A stretch of 64,000 nucleotides of DNA from an uncultured Bacteroides sp. (GTDB lineage: Bacteria > Bacteroidota > Bacteroidia > Bacteroidales > Bacteroidaceae): contig CALUOO010000006.1 in the NCBI GenBank assembly GCA_944322345.1, positions 109,809-173,808 of the forward strand. The letters run 5' to 3'. Numbering within the stretch: position 1 is the first letter of the stretch; the number at the start of each line of letters is the position of its first letter. A model generated the notes under the pieces. That model was not told where the DNA came from. It saw only the letters and a list, made by a program, of their open reading frames with translations, and did not search any database. Shown piece after piece: positions 7,885 through 15,996 of this stretch. The position numbers were made by a program, and so were the translations under genes.

Positions 7885-9342
7885 TTACAAATAACGGTTT
7901 TTATTGGGCAGAGCAGTTTCCTCGGCATGCTTCAAAGCATCCTCTACCACATTGATTTCGAGGAATGAAGTCTGTGTCCCGGCTTTTCCACTACTCAAGT
8001 AACCCACCATATCGGTCGGCTGCAAACGTCCTTCTTTCAACAAGCGACGAAGAGCTGCAAAATAATACTCCTGTCCGTTGGCAAGTTCGGGCATATAGAT
8101 GGCCTCCACACCGTATGAAAGTGCCAGATGACGCATAGTCTTTTCTTTATAACAGATGGCAAGCACCGGATATTTGCCACGGAAAGCAGCAAGGTTACGG
8201 GCTGTGCGTCCGCTATAGCTGTCGGTAATAATGGCACGGATTTTCAGTTTCGAAGTAGCCTTCACTGCCTGCTTGGCAAGAAAAGCTGTCACGTCGTTAC
8301 TGTTTTCATCCAATGGTATACGAATGTCATTTTCTTCCAGTTTATCTTTCTCGGCCTGTGCAGCAATCTTGGTCATCGTCTGTACCGCTTCAACAGGATA
8401 TTTACCATAAGCAGTCTCACCGCTAAGCATCAGTGCGTCGGTACGGTAATAGATAGCATTTGCAATGTCTGTCACCTCGGCACGAGTAGGACGCGGGTTG
8501 TTGATCATCGTATGCAGCATCTGAGTCGCTACGATAACAGGCTTTTTCGCCAAAATACATTTACGGATCAGGATACGCTGAATACCGGGAATACGTTCCT
8601 GTGCCACCTCAATACCCAAGTCGCCACGAGCCACCATAATTCCGTCGGCAACTTCGAGGATCTCATCAATATTGTCTACACCTTCCTGATTCTCTATCTT
8701 GGCAATAATCTTGATATCGCTGCCATGTGCATCCAGTATTTCACGGATGTCGAGCACATCCTGACGATTGCGTACAAAAGAGTGAGCAATGAAGTCAATG
8801 TCTTTCTCGATAGCATAAAGAATATTATTGCGGTCTTTCTCTGTAAGCGAAGGAAGATTAATACGCACTCCGGGCACATTGACACTCTTACGCGATCCGA
8901 GTGTGGCTTCATTCTTCACCTCACAAGTCAGATATTCGTCCGTCTTTTCAATCACTTCCAGTTCAAGGTCACCATCGTCAATCAGAATCGTTCCTCCGAC
9001 TTTCAGATCGTGCACAAAGTTGGGATAAGTCACGGCAATACACTCGCGGGTAGTTTCCTGTTCCGGATTTCCTACGATTCTTACACGTTCACCTATTTTA
9101 TATGGAATGGGTTCGGCATTGGCTGTTGTACGGACTTCAGGTCCCTTTGTATCCATCAAAATGGCAATCCGATTAGACACCTCACGTACATTGGCTATCA
9201 GCGTTTCAAATCCTTCACGACTGGCATGTGCCGTATTCATACGCACCACATTCATTCCAGCTTTAAACAATTGCCGGATGAATTCCACATCACAACGCCT
9301 ATCCGAGATAGAAGCAACAATTTTTGTTTGTTTCAATAACAT
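7885..9342 (-). CDS. pyk: Pyruvate kinase
   Basis: A 485-residue cytoplasmic enzyme of glycolysis that transfers phosphate from phosphoenolpyruvate to ADP. KQTKIVASISDRR and MNVVRMNTAHAS are the N-terminal substrate-site segments. MDTKGPEVRT precedes the B domain. IIAKIENQEGVDNIDEI holds the catalytic lysine and Mg-binding glutamate, and VARGDLGIEV and MLSGETAYGKYPVEAV complete the barrel. Length matches bacterial pyruvate kinases with a C domain. It is preceded by aroQ (76 bp gap) and followed by the methyltransferase gene. Confidence 0.96.
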   Translation of the reverse strand: MLLKQTKIVASISDRRCDVEFIRQLFKAGMNVVRMNTAHASREGFETLIANVREVSNRIAILMDTKGPEVRTTANAEPIPYKIGERVRIVGNPEQETTRECIAVTYPNFVHDLKVGGTILIDDGDLELEVIEKTDEYLTCEVKNEATLGSRKSVNVPGVRINLPSLTEKDRNNILYAIEKDIDFIAHSFVRNRQDVLDIREILDAHGSDIKIIAKIENQEGVDNIDEILEVADGIMVARGDLGIEVAQERIPGIQRILIRKCILAKKPVIVATQMLHTMINNPRPTRAEVTDIANAIYYRTDALMLSGETAYGKYPVEAVQTMTKIAAQAEKDKLEENDIRIPLDENSNDVTAFLAKQAVKATSKLKIRAIITDSYSGRTARNLAAFRGKYPVLAICYKEKTMRHLALSYGVEAIYMPELANGQEYYFAALRRLLKEGRLQPTDMVGYLSSGKAGTQTSFLEINVVEDALKHAEETALPNKNRYL

Positions 9343-9418
9343 AATCTTTTTACCTATATTTATATATTCCTTGTATTATTTCTATGTTGAGACTGACTGA
9401 AAAATAACCAACGAAAGA

Positions 9419-9835
9419 TTACTTTATCAATGCTTCGACAGCCAGCCGATAAGAGTCGAGCCCAAATCCGCAAATAACTCCCTTGCAGGCACAGGCAATC
9501 ATCGATACATGACGGAACGCCTCACGAGCATGTACATTCGAAATGTGTACCTCTATCACTGGAGCAGGGACAGCCCGAATGGCATCCTGCAATGCAATAG
9601 AAGTATGCGTATAAGCACCGGCATTCAGTACAATGCCATCTGCCTCAAAACCTGTTTTCTGGATACAATCGATCAGTTCACCTTCTATATTCGACTGAAA
9701 ATAGTCTATTTCTACCTCTGTATACCTGCTACGCAAGCTGGCGAGATAATCTTCAAACGTCATGCTTCCATAAATGGAAGGTTCGCGTTTGCCCAGCAGA
9801 TTGATGTTTGGGCCATTTATAATCTGTATCTTCAT
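9419..9835 (-). CDS. aroQ: 3-dehydroquinate dehydratase, type II
   Basis: A 138-residue dodecameric-type dehydroquinase of the shikimate pathway. It starts MKIQIINGPNINLLGKREPS, the characteristic N-terminus. YGSMTFEDY supplies the catalytic tyrosine. VLNAGAYTHTSIALQDAI and EVHISNVHAREAFRHVS carry the asparagine, histidine and arginine of the active site. An open frame extends 63 codons upstream but lacks family sequence and overlaps the divergent xerD promoter, so the shorter start is preferred. Confidence 0.94.
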   Translation of the reverse strand: MKIQIINGPNINLLGKREPSIYGSMTFEDYLASLRSRYTEVEIDYFQSNIEGELIDCIQKTGFEADGIVLNAGAYTHTSIALQDAIRAVPAPVIEVHISNVHAREAFRHVSMIACACKGVICGFGLDSYRLAVEALIK

Positions 9836-9856
9836 CGCTGCAAATTGTTTTTTCTT

Positions 9857-9900
9857 TACCTTTGCGGTATCAAGAAACACTATTTCAAGTTGCAAAGATA
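9857..9900. promoter_or_regulatory. Divergent promoter region of aroQ and xerD
   Basis: In the 88-bp gap, TACCTTTG at 9857-9864 on the plus strand fits the -7 box for xerD. TATCTTTG on the minus strand at 9893-9900 fits the -7 box for aroQ. Clear -33 TTTG boxes at the right distance are not seen for either. Confidence 0.55.
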
Positions 9901-9923
9901 GTGCAAAAAGGCAGAAAGAAGAA

Positions 9924-10877
9924 ATGGAAATCAGCGAAAAAATGCAGAAGCGAGAACAACGCAAGAAGCTCGTCGAAAGATACAGACAATATCTGAAGCT
10001 TGAAAAATCACTTTCAAACAACACTCTAGACGCCTACCTGAGCGATCTTGACAAGCTGATGAGCTTCCTGCTGCTTGAAGGTATCGAGCCAACAGAGACC
10101 TGCCCGGCTGATCTGGAACGTTTTCTGGCAGGGCTACATGATATCGGCATTCACGCACGTTCTCAAGCACGTATTCTCTCGGGAATAAAAGCCTTCTTTC
10201 ACTTTTTGCTGATCAGCAATTATATCGAAAGCGACCCCTGCGAACTGATTGAAGGACCTAAAATCGGCTTTAAGCTTCCTCCGGTACTGAGCGTTGAAGA
10301 AATAGATTCCATCATTGCCGCTATCGATCTGAGCAAACCAGAGGGACAGCGCAACCGGGCTATACTCGAAACCCTTTACAGCTGCGGATTACGTGTATCT
10401 GAACTTGTCAACCTGAAACTGTCGGAACTCTACTTCAATGAAGGATTCATCAAAGTAGAGGGGAAGGGAAACAAGCAACGCCTTGTACCGATTTCTTCAC
10501 GGGCGATACAAGAAATCACTCTCTATTTTGACGACCGCAACCGAATAGAAATCAAACCGGGATATGAAGATTTTGTATTCATCAGTTTCCGACGGGGAAA
10601 ATCACTCTCACGCATCATGATCTTCCACATGATCAAGGAACTGGCACAAATAGCCGGTATCACCAAAAACATCAGTCCACATACATTCCGGCACTCTTTT
10701 GCCACCCACCTGCTGGAAGGAGGTGCCAACCTCCGTGCCATCCAAAGTATGCTTGGACACGAATCCATCGCCACGACCGAAATCTACACACACATCGACC
10801 GTAGCATGCTCCGAAGTGAAATAATAGAGCATCATCCCCGAAACATCATGTACAGGGAAAAGAAAAAAGACTTGTAA
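9924..10877 (+). CDS. xerD: Site-specific tyrosine recombinase XerD
   Basis: This 317-residue recombinase resolves chromosome dimers at dif together with a XerC partner. It has an N-terminal SAM-like domain (about 15-100, YLKLEKSLSNNTLDAYLSDL). The C-terminal catalytic domain carries Arg157 in GLRVSEL, a lysine in EGKGNKQR, HTFRHSFATHLL, GHESIATTEIYTH and nucleophile Tyr288. The start at MEISEKMQKREQRKK has GAAAGAAG upstream; an open frame further upstream crosses the promoter. Sequence and location among housekeeping genes favour the cellular recombinase over a mobile integrase. Confidence 0.92.
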   Translation: MEISEKMQKREQRKKLVERYRQYLKLEKSLSNNTLDAYLSDLDKLMSFLLLEGIEPTETCPADLERFLAGLHDIGIHARSQARILSGIKAFFHFLLISNYIESDPCELIEGPKIGFKLPPVLSVEEIDSIIAAIDLSKPEGQRNRAILETLYSCGLRVSELVNLKLSELYFNEGFIKVEGKGNKQRLVPISSRAIQEITLYFDDRNRIEIKPGYEDFVFISFRRGKSLSRIMIFHMIKELAQIAGITKNISPHTFRHSFATHLLEGGANLRAIQSMLGHESIATTEIYTHIDRSMLRSEIIEHHPRNIMYREKKKDL

Positions 10878-10907
10878 GCCTTTCTGGCGTTGCAATGGCC
10901 TTTTTAC

Positions 10908-10999
10908 CGACACCCGGATGTCGGTACTCCCGAGACCCGGGTGTCAGACATACCGAGATGGGGGTGTCGGTATGATCGAGATGGGGATCACGGGAAAAA
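10908..10999 (+). repeat. 23-bp x 4 intergenic array
   Basis: Four units of 23 bp start at 10908, 10931, 10954 and 10977 with CGACACCCGG, CGAGACCCGG, CGAGATGGGG and CGAGATGGGG. Parts are palindromic: TACCGACA/TGTCGGTA and CATACCGA/TCGGTATG. It begins 30 bp after the xerD stop. It has the same four-unit plan as the 22-bp arrays but an unrelated sequence. The remaining gap to 11285 is AT-rich leader with a promoter candidate. Confidence 0.85.
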
Positions 11000-11204
11000 T
11001 CAATCTGCAATATTCAGCCATACGCTTCTAAACAAAAAATTTCAACAGCCTCACAAGAAAATCAGAAAACTGTAAAAAAAACTGCATCTTGACAACAGTT
11101 GATTTCAGAAGCACGAAACGTCTGTTTTGGGAGTAATATGCAAAACGTTTTATTAAATTATAATAAAAAAAATCTTTATCCGCACTCTTCTTTTTAAGAA
11201 TTAA

Positions 11205-11212
11205 TATCTTTG
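11205..11212 (+). promoter_or_regulatory. -7 box for the TPR lipoprotein gene
   Basis: TATCTTTG fits the Bacteroides -7 consensus and lies 73 bp before the ATG at 11286, giving a 5' leader of about 65 nt. No good -33 TTTG is seen at the normal distance. Confidence 0.5.
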
Positions 11213-11285
11213 CCTTGCTCTTTTGTATATATAAGGAGTCGTATGAGAATAGACATTCAATTACAAACATTTAAATTATACAAAA

Positions 11286-12977
11286 ATGACTAAGAAGTTG
11301 TATTTGCCCTTACTCATGGCAATGGTTGTTGCACTGTTTTCTTCGTGCAAAAAAATGGGTCCTTTATCAGCTGATTACTTTACCGTAACTCCGCAAGTTC
11401 TAGAAGCTGTCGGTGGCAAAGTACCTGCTACAATTAACGGTAAATTCCCTGAAAAGTACTTCAACAAGAAGGCTGTAGTAGAAGTTACTCCGGTATTGAA
11501 ATGGGAAGGCGGTCAAGCCAAAGGTCAATCAGCTACATTCCAAGGTGAAAAAGTAGAAGGTAACGATCAGACCATTTCTTACAAAATGGGTGGTAGCTAC
11601 ACTATGAAGACTAGCTTCGACTACGTTCCTGAAATGGCGAAATCAGAACTTTATCTTGAATTCAAAGCCACTATCGGAAAGAAACAGGTAACTATTCCTG
11701 CTGTAAAGATTGCTGATGGTGTTATCTCAACTTCTGAGTTGATCAACAATACACTGGCCAACGCTAACGGTGCTCTTGGAGAAGACGCTTTCCAACGTGT
11801 TATCAAAGAAAAACATGAGTCTAATATCATGTTCTTGATCCAACAAGCTAACATCCGTTCAAGCGAATTGAAGAAAGCAACAGAATTCAACGATGAAGTT
11901 GCCAACATCAACGAAGCTGACAACAAGAAGATCAGCAACATCGAAGTTTCTGCTTATGCTTCACCTGATGGTGGTGTAAAACTGAACACTACATTGGCTG
12001 AAAATCGTGAAAACAACACAGCTAAATTGGTTGAAAAGAACTTGAAGAAAGACAAACTGGATATCGCAGTTGACTCTAAGTATACAGCACAAGACTGGGA
12101 AGGTTTCCAAGAACTGGTTTCTAAATCTAACATCCAAGACAAAGAACTGATTCTTCGTGTTCTGTCTATGTACCAAGATCCAGCTCAAAGAGAACAGGAA
12201 ATCAAAAATATCTCTTCTGTTTACAAAACATTGGCTGACGAAATCCTGCCTCAGTTGCGTCGTTCTCGTCTGACTTTGAACTACGAAATCATCGGTAAGT
12301 CTGACGAAGAGATTTCTAAACTGGCTGCTTCTAATCCGTCAGAACTGAATGTAGAAGAGTTGCTGTATGCTGCTACACTGACTAACGATCCTGCAAAACA
12401 AGAAGCTATCTATACACAAGCTACTAAGCAGTTCCCGAACGACTACCGTGCATACAACAATCTTGGTAAACTTGCTTTCCAAGCAGGAAATGCAGACAAA
12501 GCAGAATCATACCTGAAGAAAGCTGCCAGCCTGAACGCTGCTCCTGAAGTAAACCTGAACTTAGGTCTTGTAGCCTTGATCAAGGGCGACAAAGCTGCTG
12601 CTGAAACTTACTTCGGAAAAGCTGCCGGAACTAAAGAATTGGGCGAATCTATGGGTAACCTGTACATTACACAAGGCCAATATGAAAAAGCAGTTAACTC
12701 ATTCGGTGCTTCTAAGACCAACAGCGCTGCATTGGCTCAGATCTTAGCTAAAGACTACAACAAGGCTAAGACTACTCTTGACAATGTAGAAAGACCAGAT
12801 GCTTATACTGACTACCTGAAAGCTGTATTAGGTGCAAGAACCAACAACTCTTCTATGGTAATCAGCAACTTGAAGAATGCAGTTGCTAAAGAACCTGCAT
12901 TGGGTAAGAGAGCTGCAAACGATCTTGAGTTTGCTAAATTCTTCACAAATGCAGATTTCATGAACATCGCTAAATAA
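11286..12977 (+). CDS. Abundant-type TPR lipoprotein of the cell envelope
   Basis: This 563-residue lipoprotein has the signal MTKKLYLPLLMAMVVALFSSC, with acylated cysteine near residue 21. Residues 25-140 form a beta-rich domain with an immunoglobulin-like pattern. About 200-340 includes ISNIEVSAYASPDGGVKLNTTLAENR, resembling an OmpA-type peptidoglycan-binding strand-helix. About 350-540 contains TPR-like helix pairs (YNNLGKLAFQAGNADKAESYL, NLNLGLVALIKGDKAAAETY). Codon use is strongly restricted (AAC, CTG/TTG, GCT, GAA), as in highly expressed genes, so it is probably a major envelope protein. A strong promoter region and a strong terminator suggest a single-gene transcript. The exact role is not known to me. 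Confidence 0.75.
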   Translation: MTKKLYLPLLMAMVVALFSSCKKMGPLSADYFTVTPQVLEAVGGKVPATINGKFPEKYFNKKAVVEVTPVLKWEGGQAKGQSATFQGEKVEGNDQTISYKMGGSYTMKTSFDYVPEMAKSELYLEFKATIGKKQVTIPAVKIADGVISTSELINNTLANANGALGEDAFQRVIKEKHESNIMFLIQQANIRSSELKKATEFNDEVANINEADNKKISNIEVSAYASPDGGVKLNTTLAENRENNTAKLVEKNLKKDKLDIAVDSKYTAQDWEGFQELVSKSNIQDKELILRVLSMYQDPAQREQEIKNISSVYKTLADEILPQLRRSRLTLNYEIIGKSDEEISKLAASNPSELNVEELLYAATLTNDPAKQEAIYTQATKQFPNDYRAYNNLGKLAFQAGNADKAESYLKKAASLNAAPEVNLNLGLVALIKGDKAAAETYFGKAAGTKELGESMGNLYITQGQYEKAVNSFGASKTNSAALAQILAKDYNKAKTTLDNVERPDAYTDYLKAVLGARTNNSSMVISNLKNAVAKEPALGKRAANDLEFAKFFTNADFMNIAK

Positions 12978-13032
12978 ATTAGAAGAGAAACATAAGCCAA
13001 TACAGTTGGCTTATTAACTCCATAACTTAAAA

Positions 13033-13075
13033 AAGAAGAGCTTGTCTAAAATTAGTCAAGCTCTTCTTTTTTTTT
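13033..13075 (+). terminator. Strong intrinsic terminator after the TPR lipoprotein gene
   Basis: AAGAAGAGCTTG pairs perfectly with CAAGCTCTTCTT (12 bp) across a 12-nt loop, and a run of T follows. Confidence 0.92.
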
Positions 13076-13116
13076 ATCCGCAAAAAGCGTACTTTCGCAA
13101 CAAAGAGACGTAAACA

Positions 13117-14181
13117 ATGAAGAAAAGCCACATTTTAATACTTACAATACTCTGTCTAATCGGATGCAAGAAGACGTCGGAAGAAGTTACCATCAATGGA
13201 GAGATAAAAGGACTGGGTACAGATACACTTTACCTATATGGAATGGATGAATCATACGACCAGATAGATACCATCTATGTCCAAGACGGAAAATTCTCCC
13301 ACCAAGTCAGCGCAGACACCATTATCTCTACCCTGTTACTGATCAACGAGACAGAATACCCCCTATTCTTCGACAAAGGCAACCAAATCAGCATTAAAGG
13401 CAATGCAGATAATCTTCAGCGTCTTACCATAAAAGGGAACGTGTATAACGAAGAATTCAGCGCTTTCCAGCAACAACTGTATGACGGGCAAAACGCCCCC
13501 ACACAGGAAACAGCCGAGGAAAAAGCAGAAGCATTTATCAGGCAGCACAATTCTTCGTATGTAAGCCTTTACCTGCTGGACAAGTACTTTGTACAGAAAG
13601 ACAATCCCGATCTGATCAAAATAAAAGAACTGAAAGAGCTGCTGACAGGCGTGTTGCAGGACAAACAATACATGGAGCGACTGACCGAAGCCATCACCAG
13701 GTCGGAAAAGATGCAGGTAGGAAAATATGCACCCTATTTTACCCTCAGCAACGCAAAAGGGGAAAGAATCAGCCGTTCGTCAGAAGCCTTCAAAAAGAAG
13801 AACCTGCTCATCTGTTTCTGGGCTTCGTGGGGAGACAGTATCAGCAACCAGCGTAATAACAAAGAACTAAAAGAACTCTACCAAAAATATAAGAAAAACA
13901 AACATTTGGGAATATTGGGAGTATCTTTCGACATGGAGAAACAACAATGGACAGAAGCTGTCGAACGCGACAGTCTGGACTGGGAACAGGTATACAGCCC
14001 TGAAGGATTGAACTCCGAGATTGCCAATCAGTATTGCATCTACCGCCTGCCCTACAATATACTGTTGTCGCCCGAAGGAAAAATCATAGCCAAAGACCTG
14101 CAGGGAGAGGAACTGAAAGAGCAAGTGGCAAAAGCAATCGAGAAATCGGAGAAGAGAGAAGAAAGACAAAAGAAATCGTAA
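13117..14181 (+). CDS. Thioredoxin-fold lipoprotein (DUF4369 + TlpA-like) lacking the CXXC cysteines
   Basis: This 354-residue lipoprotein starts MKKSHILILTILCLIGCKK, with lipid-attachment cysteine near residue 17. The N-terminal part (25-120, INGEIKGLGTDTLYLYGMDE) matches the DUF4369 domain found on Bacteroides TlpA/ResA-like proteins. The C-terminal thioredoxin fold (about 200-345) begins GKYAPYFTLSNAKGE. The active-site segment reads FWASWGDSISNQR, with Gly239 and Ile242 where CXXC would be, so it cannot be a thiol oxidoreductase. The fold is otherwise intact (LGVSFDMEKQQW, YRLPYNILLSPEGKIIAKDL). A structural or binding role is inferred. It lies just before comM. Confidence 0.8.
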   Translation: MKKSHILILTILCLIGCKKTSEEVTINGEIKGLGTDTLYLYGMDESYDQIDTIYVQDGKFSHQVSADTIISTLLLINETEYPLFFDKGNQISIKGNADNLQRLTIKGNVYNEEFSAFQQQLYDGQNAPTQETAEEKAEAFIRQHNSSYVSLYLLDKYFVQKDNPDLIKIKELKELLTGVLQDKQYMERLTEAITRSEKMQVGKYAPYFTLSNAKGERISRSSEAFKKKNLLICFWASWGDSISNQRNNKELKELYQKYKKNKHLGILGVSFDMEKQQWTEAVERDSLDWEQVYSPEGLNSEIANQYCIYRLPYNILLSPEGKIIAKDLQGEELKEQVAKAIEKSEKREERQKKS

Positions 14182-14261
14182 GCACTCCCTCGAAACAGGA
14201 ACCTGAAAAACAAGATACACACCATTTATACCATACGTCTCAGTAAAACACAAATTTGCCT

Positions 14262-15800
14262 ATGTTAATCAAGCTATTCGGAGCTGCTGTACAGGGAATT
14301 GACGCAACAATCATCACCATCGAGGTAAACAGCTCCCGCGGATGCATGTTCTATCTTGTAGGACTGCCAGACTCTGCCGTCAAGGAGAGCCATCAGCGTA
14401 TACTTTCGGCACTGCAGGTGAACGGTTATAAAATGCCGACCAGCAACATTGTCATCAACATGGCCCCTGCCGACATCCGGAAAGAAGGATCGGCCTACGA
14501 CCTGCCACTCGCCATTGGGCTGCTGGGAGCCAGCGAGGTCATCTCGTCGGAAAAGTTCGACCGCTATATGCTGATGGGAGAACTCAGTCTGGACGGGAGC
14601 ATACAACCCATCAAAGGTGCTCTTCCCATCGCTATCAAAGCCCGTGAGGCCGGGTTCGAAGGCCTGATTGTCCCGAAACAGAACGTCCGCGAAGCAGCAG
14701 TGGTCAACAAGCTGAACGTATATGGAGTAAGCACGCTGAAGGAGGTGGCAGAATTCTTCAACGGCGAACGGGAACTGAAACCTACCATAGTAAATACACG
14801 CGAAGAGTTTTATGCACGTCAAAGCCATTTCGACTGCGACTTTGCCGACGTCAAAGGACAGGAAAACGTAAAACGCGCACTCGAAGTAGCGGCAGCAGGC
14901 GGACACAACCTCATCATGGTAGGTGCACCCGGAAGCGGCAAGTCGATGATGGCAAAGCGCCTGCCTTCTATTCTCCCGCCATTGTCGCTCAGCGAAAGTC
15001 TGGAGACAACCAAGATACACTCCGTAGCCGGAAAACTCGGCAGTGACTGTTCGCTGATTACCCAACGTCCGTTCCGCTCACCTCACCACACCATCTCGCA
15101 AGTGGCAATGGTGGGAGGAGGAAGCTTTCCGCAACCCGGAGAGATCAGTCTTGCCCACAACGGAGTGCTGTTTCTGGACGAGCTACCGGAATTTTCGAGG
15201 AACGTGCTGGAGGTACTGCGTCAGCCGCTGGAAGACAGGTGTATCACAATCTCACGCGCAAAGGGAAGCATCAACTATCCGGCAGGGCTCATGCTGGTGG
15301 CATCCATGAATCCGTGTCCGTGCGGCTATTACAACCACCCCACGAAAGCATGCGTATGCAGCGCCGGACAAGTACAGAAATACCTGAACAGAATATCGGG
15401 ACCTTTGCTCGACCGTATCGACATTCAGATAGAAATCGTCCCGGTGCCTTTCGACAAGATGTCAGACCAGCGGCGCGGAGAACCCAGTGCCACCATACGC
15501 GAAAGAGTGATCCGAGCCAGACAAATACAGGAACAACGCTATGCCAACATGCCCGGCATACACTGTAATGCGCAGATGAACAGCCAATTGCTCGCCACTT
15601 ATGCCCGCCCTGACGAGAAAGGACTGCTTCTGCTGAAAAATGCTATGGAAAGGCTGAATCTGTCGGCTAGGGCTTACGACCGTATTCTGAAAGTAGCCCG
15701 AACCATTGCCGACCTTGAGGGCAGCGAGCAACTGCTTCCCGCCCATCTGGCAGAAGCCATCAGTTACCGCAATCTCGACCGTGAGAACTGGGCTGGATAA
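14262..15800 (+). CDS. comM: YifB/ComM-family Mg-chelatase-like AAA+ ATPase
   Basis: A 512-residue protein. ComM promotes branch migration when incoming DNA recombines in competent bacteria, and homologues are widespread in non-competent species. The N-terminal ChlI-like domain (1-170) contains GLPDSAVKESHQRI and INMAPADIRKEGSAYDLPLA. The AAA+ core has Walker A GAPGSGKS (about 224-231) and Walker B GVLFLDELPEF, followed by RQPLEDRCITISRAKG. SMNPCPCGYY and the C-terminal Mg-chelatase helical domain finish the protein. The start is the ATG of MLIKLFGAAVQGIDA, two codons after an in-frame TTG. Confidence 0.88.
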   Translation: MLIKLFGAAVQGIDATIITIEVNSSRGCMFYLVGLPDSAVKESHQRILSALQVNGYKMPTSNIVINMAPADIRKEGSAYDLPLAIGLLGASEVISSEKFDRYMLMGELSLDGSIQPIKGALPIAIKAREAGFEGLIVPKQNVREAAVVNKLNVYGVSTLKEVAEFFNGERELKPTIVNTREEFYARQSHFDCDFADVKGQENVKRALEVAAAGGHNLIMVGAPGSGKSMMAKRLPSILPPLSLSESLETTKIHSVAGKLGSDCSLITQRPFRSPHHTISQVAMVGGGSFPQPGEISLAHNGVLFLDELPEFSRNVLEVLRQPLEDRCITISRAKGSINYPAGLMLVASMNPCPCGYYNHPTKACVCSAGQVQKYLNRISGPLLDRIDIQIEIVPVPFDKMSDQRRGEPSATIRERVIRARQIQEQRYANMPGIHCNAQMNSQLLATYARPDEKGLLLLKNAMERLNLSARAYDRILKVARTIADLEGSEQLLPAHLAEAISYRNLDRENWAG

Positions 15801-15831
15801 ACGCATACGACAACTCCTCTTGCCCCCGATA

Positions 15832-15919
15832 TTGGGAAAGGTTACCCAACACATTGGGAAAGGTTAGCTGACACGTCAGCAAAGGTTACCCAGCACGTGA
15901 GCTAACCTTTCCCAACAAA
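15832..15919 (+). repeat. 22-bp x 4 intergenic array, copy 2
   Basis: Four 22-bp units begin TTGGG, TTGGG, TCAGC and TGAGC. The first three contain AAAGGTTA and the fourth contains the reverse TAACCTTT. Units 2 and 4 form a perfect 16-bp inverted repeat (TTGGGAAAGGTTAGCT at 15854 and its complement at 15900). It lies 31 bp after the comM stop and ahead of the convergent regulator gene. Confidence 0.9.
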
Positions 15920-15996
15920 CCCCTTCAGAACATCTTCCGAAAGGCCCTTCGGCAGACAAGGATTCAACACAGTCTGCAGGATTCAGAATTGCCGCT

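Noticed and set aside
8128-9339. 403-codon frame opposite pyruvate kinase
   Set aside because: It is antisense to a certain gene, cysteine/phenylalanine-rich without domains, and an effect of codon use on the other strand.
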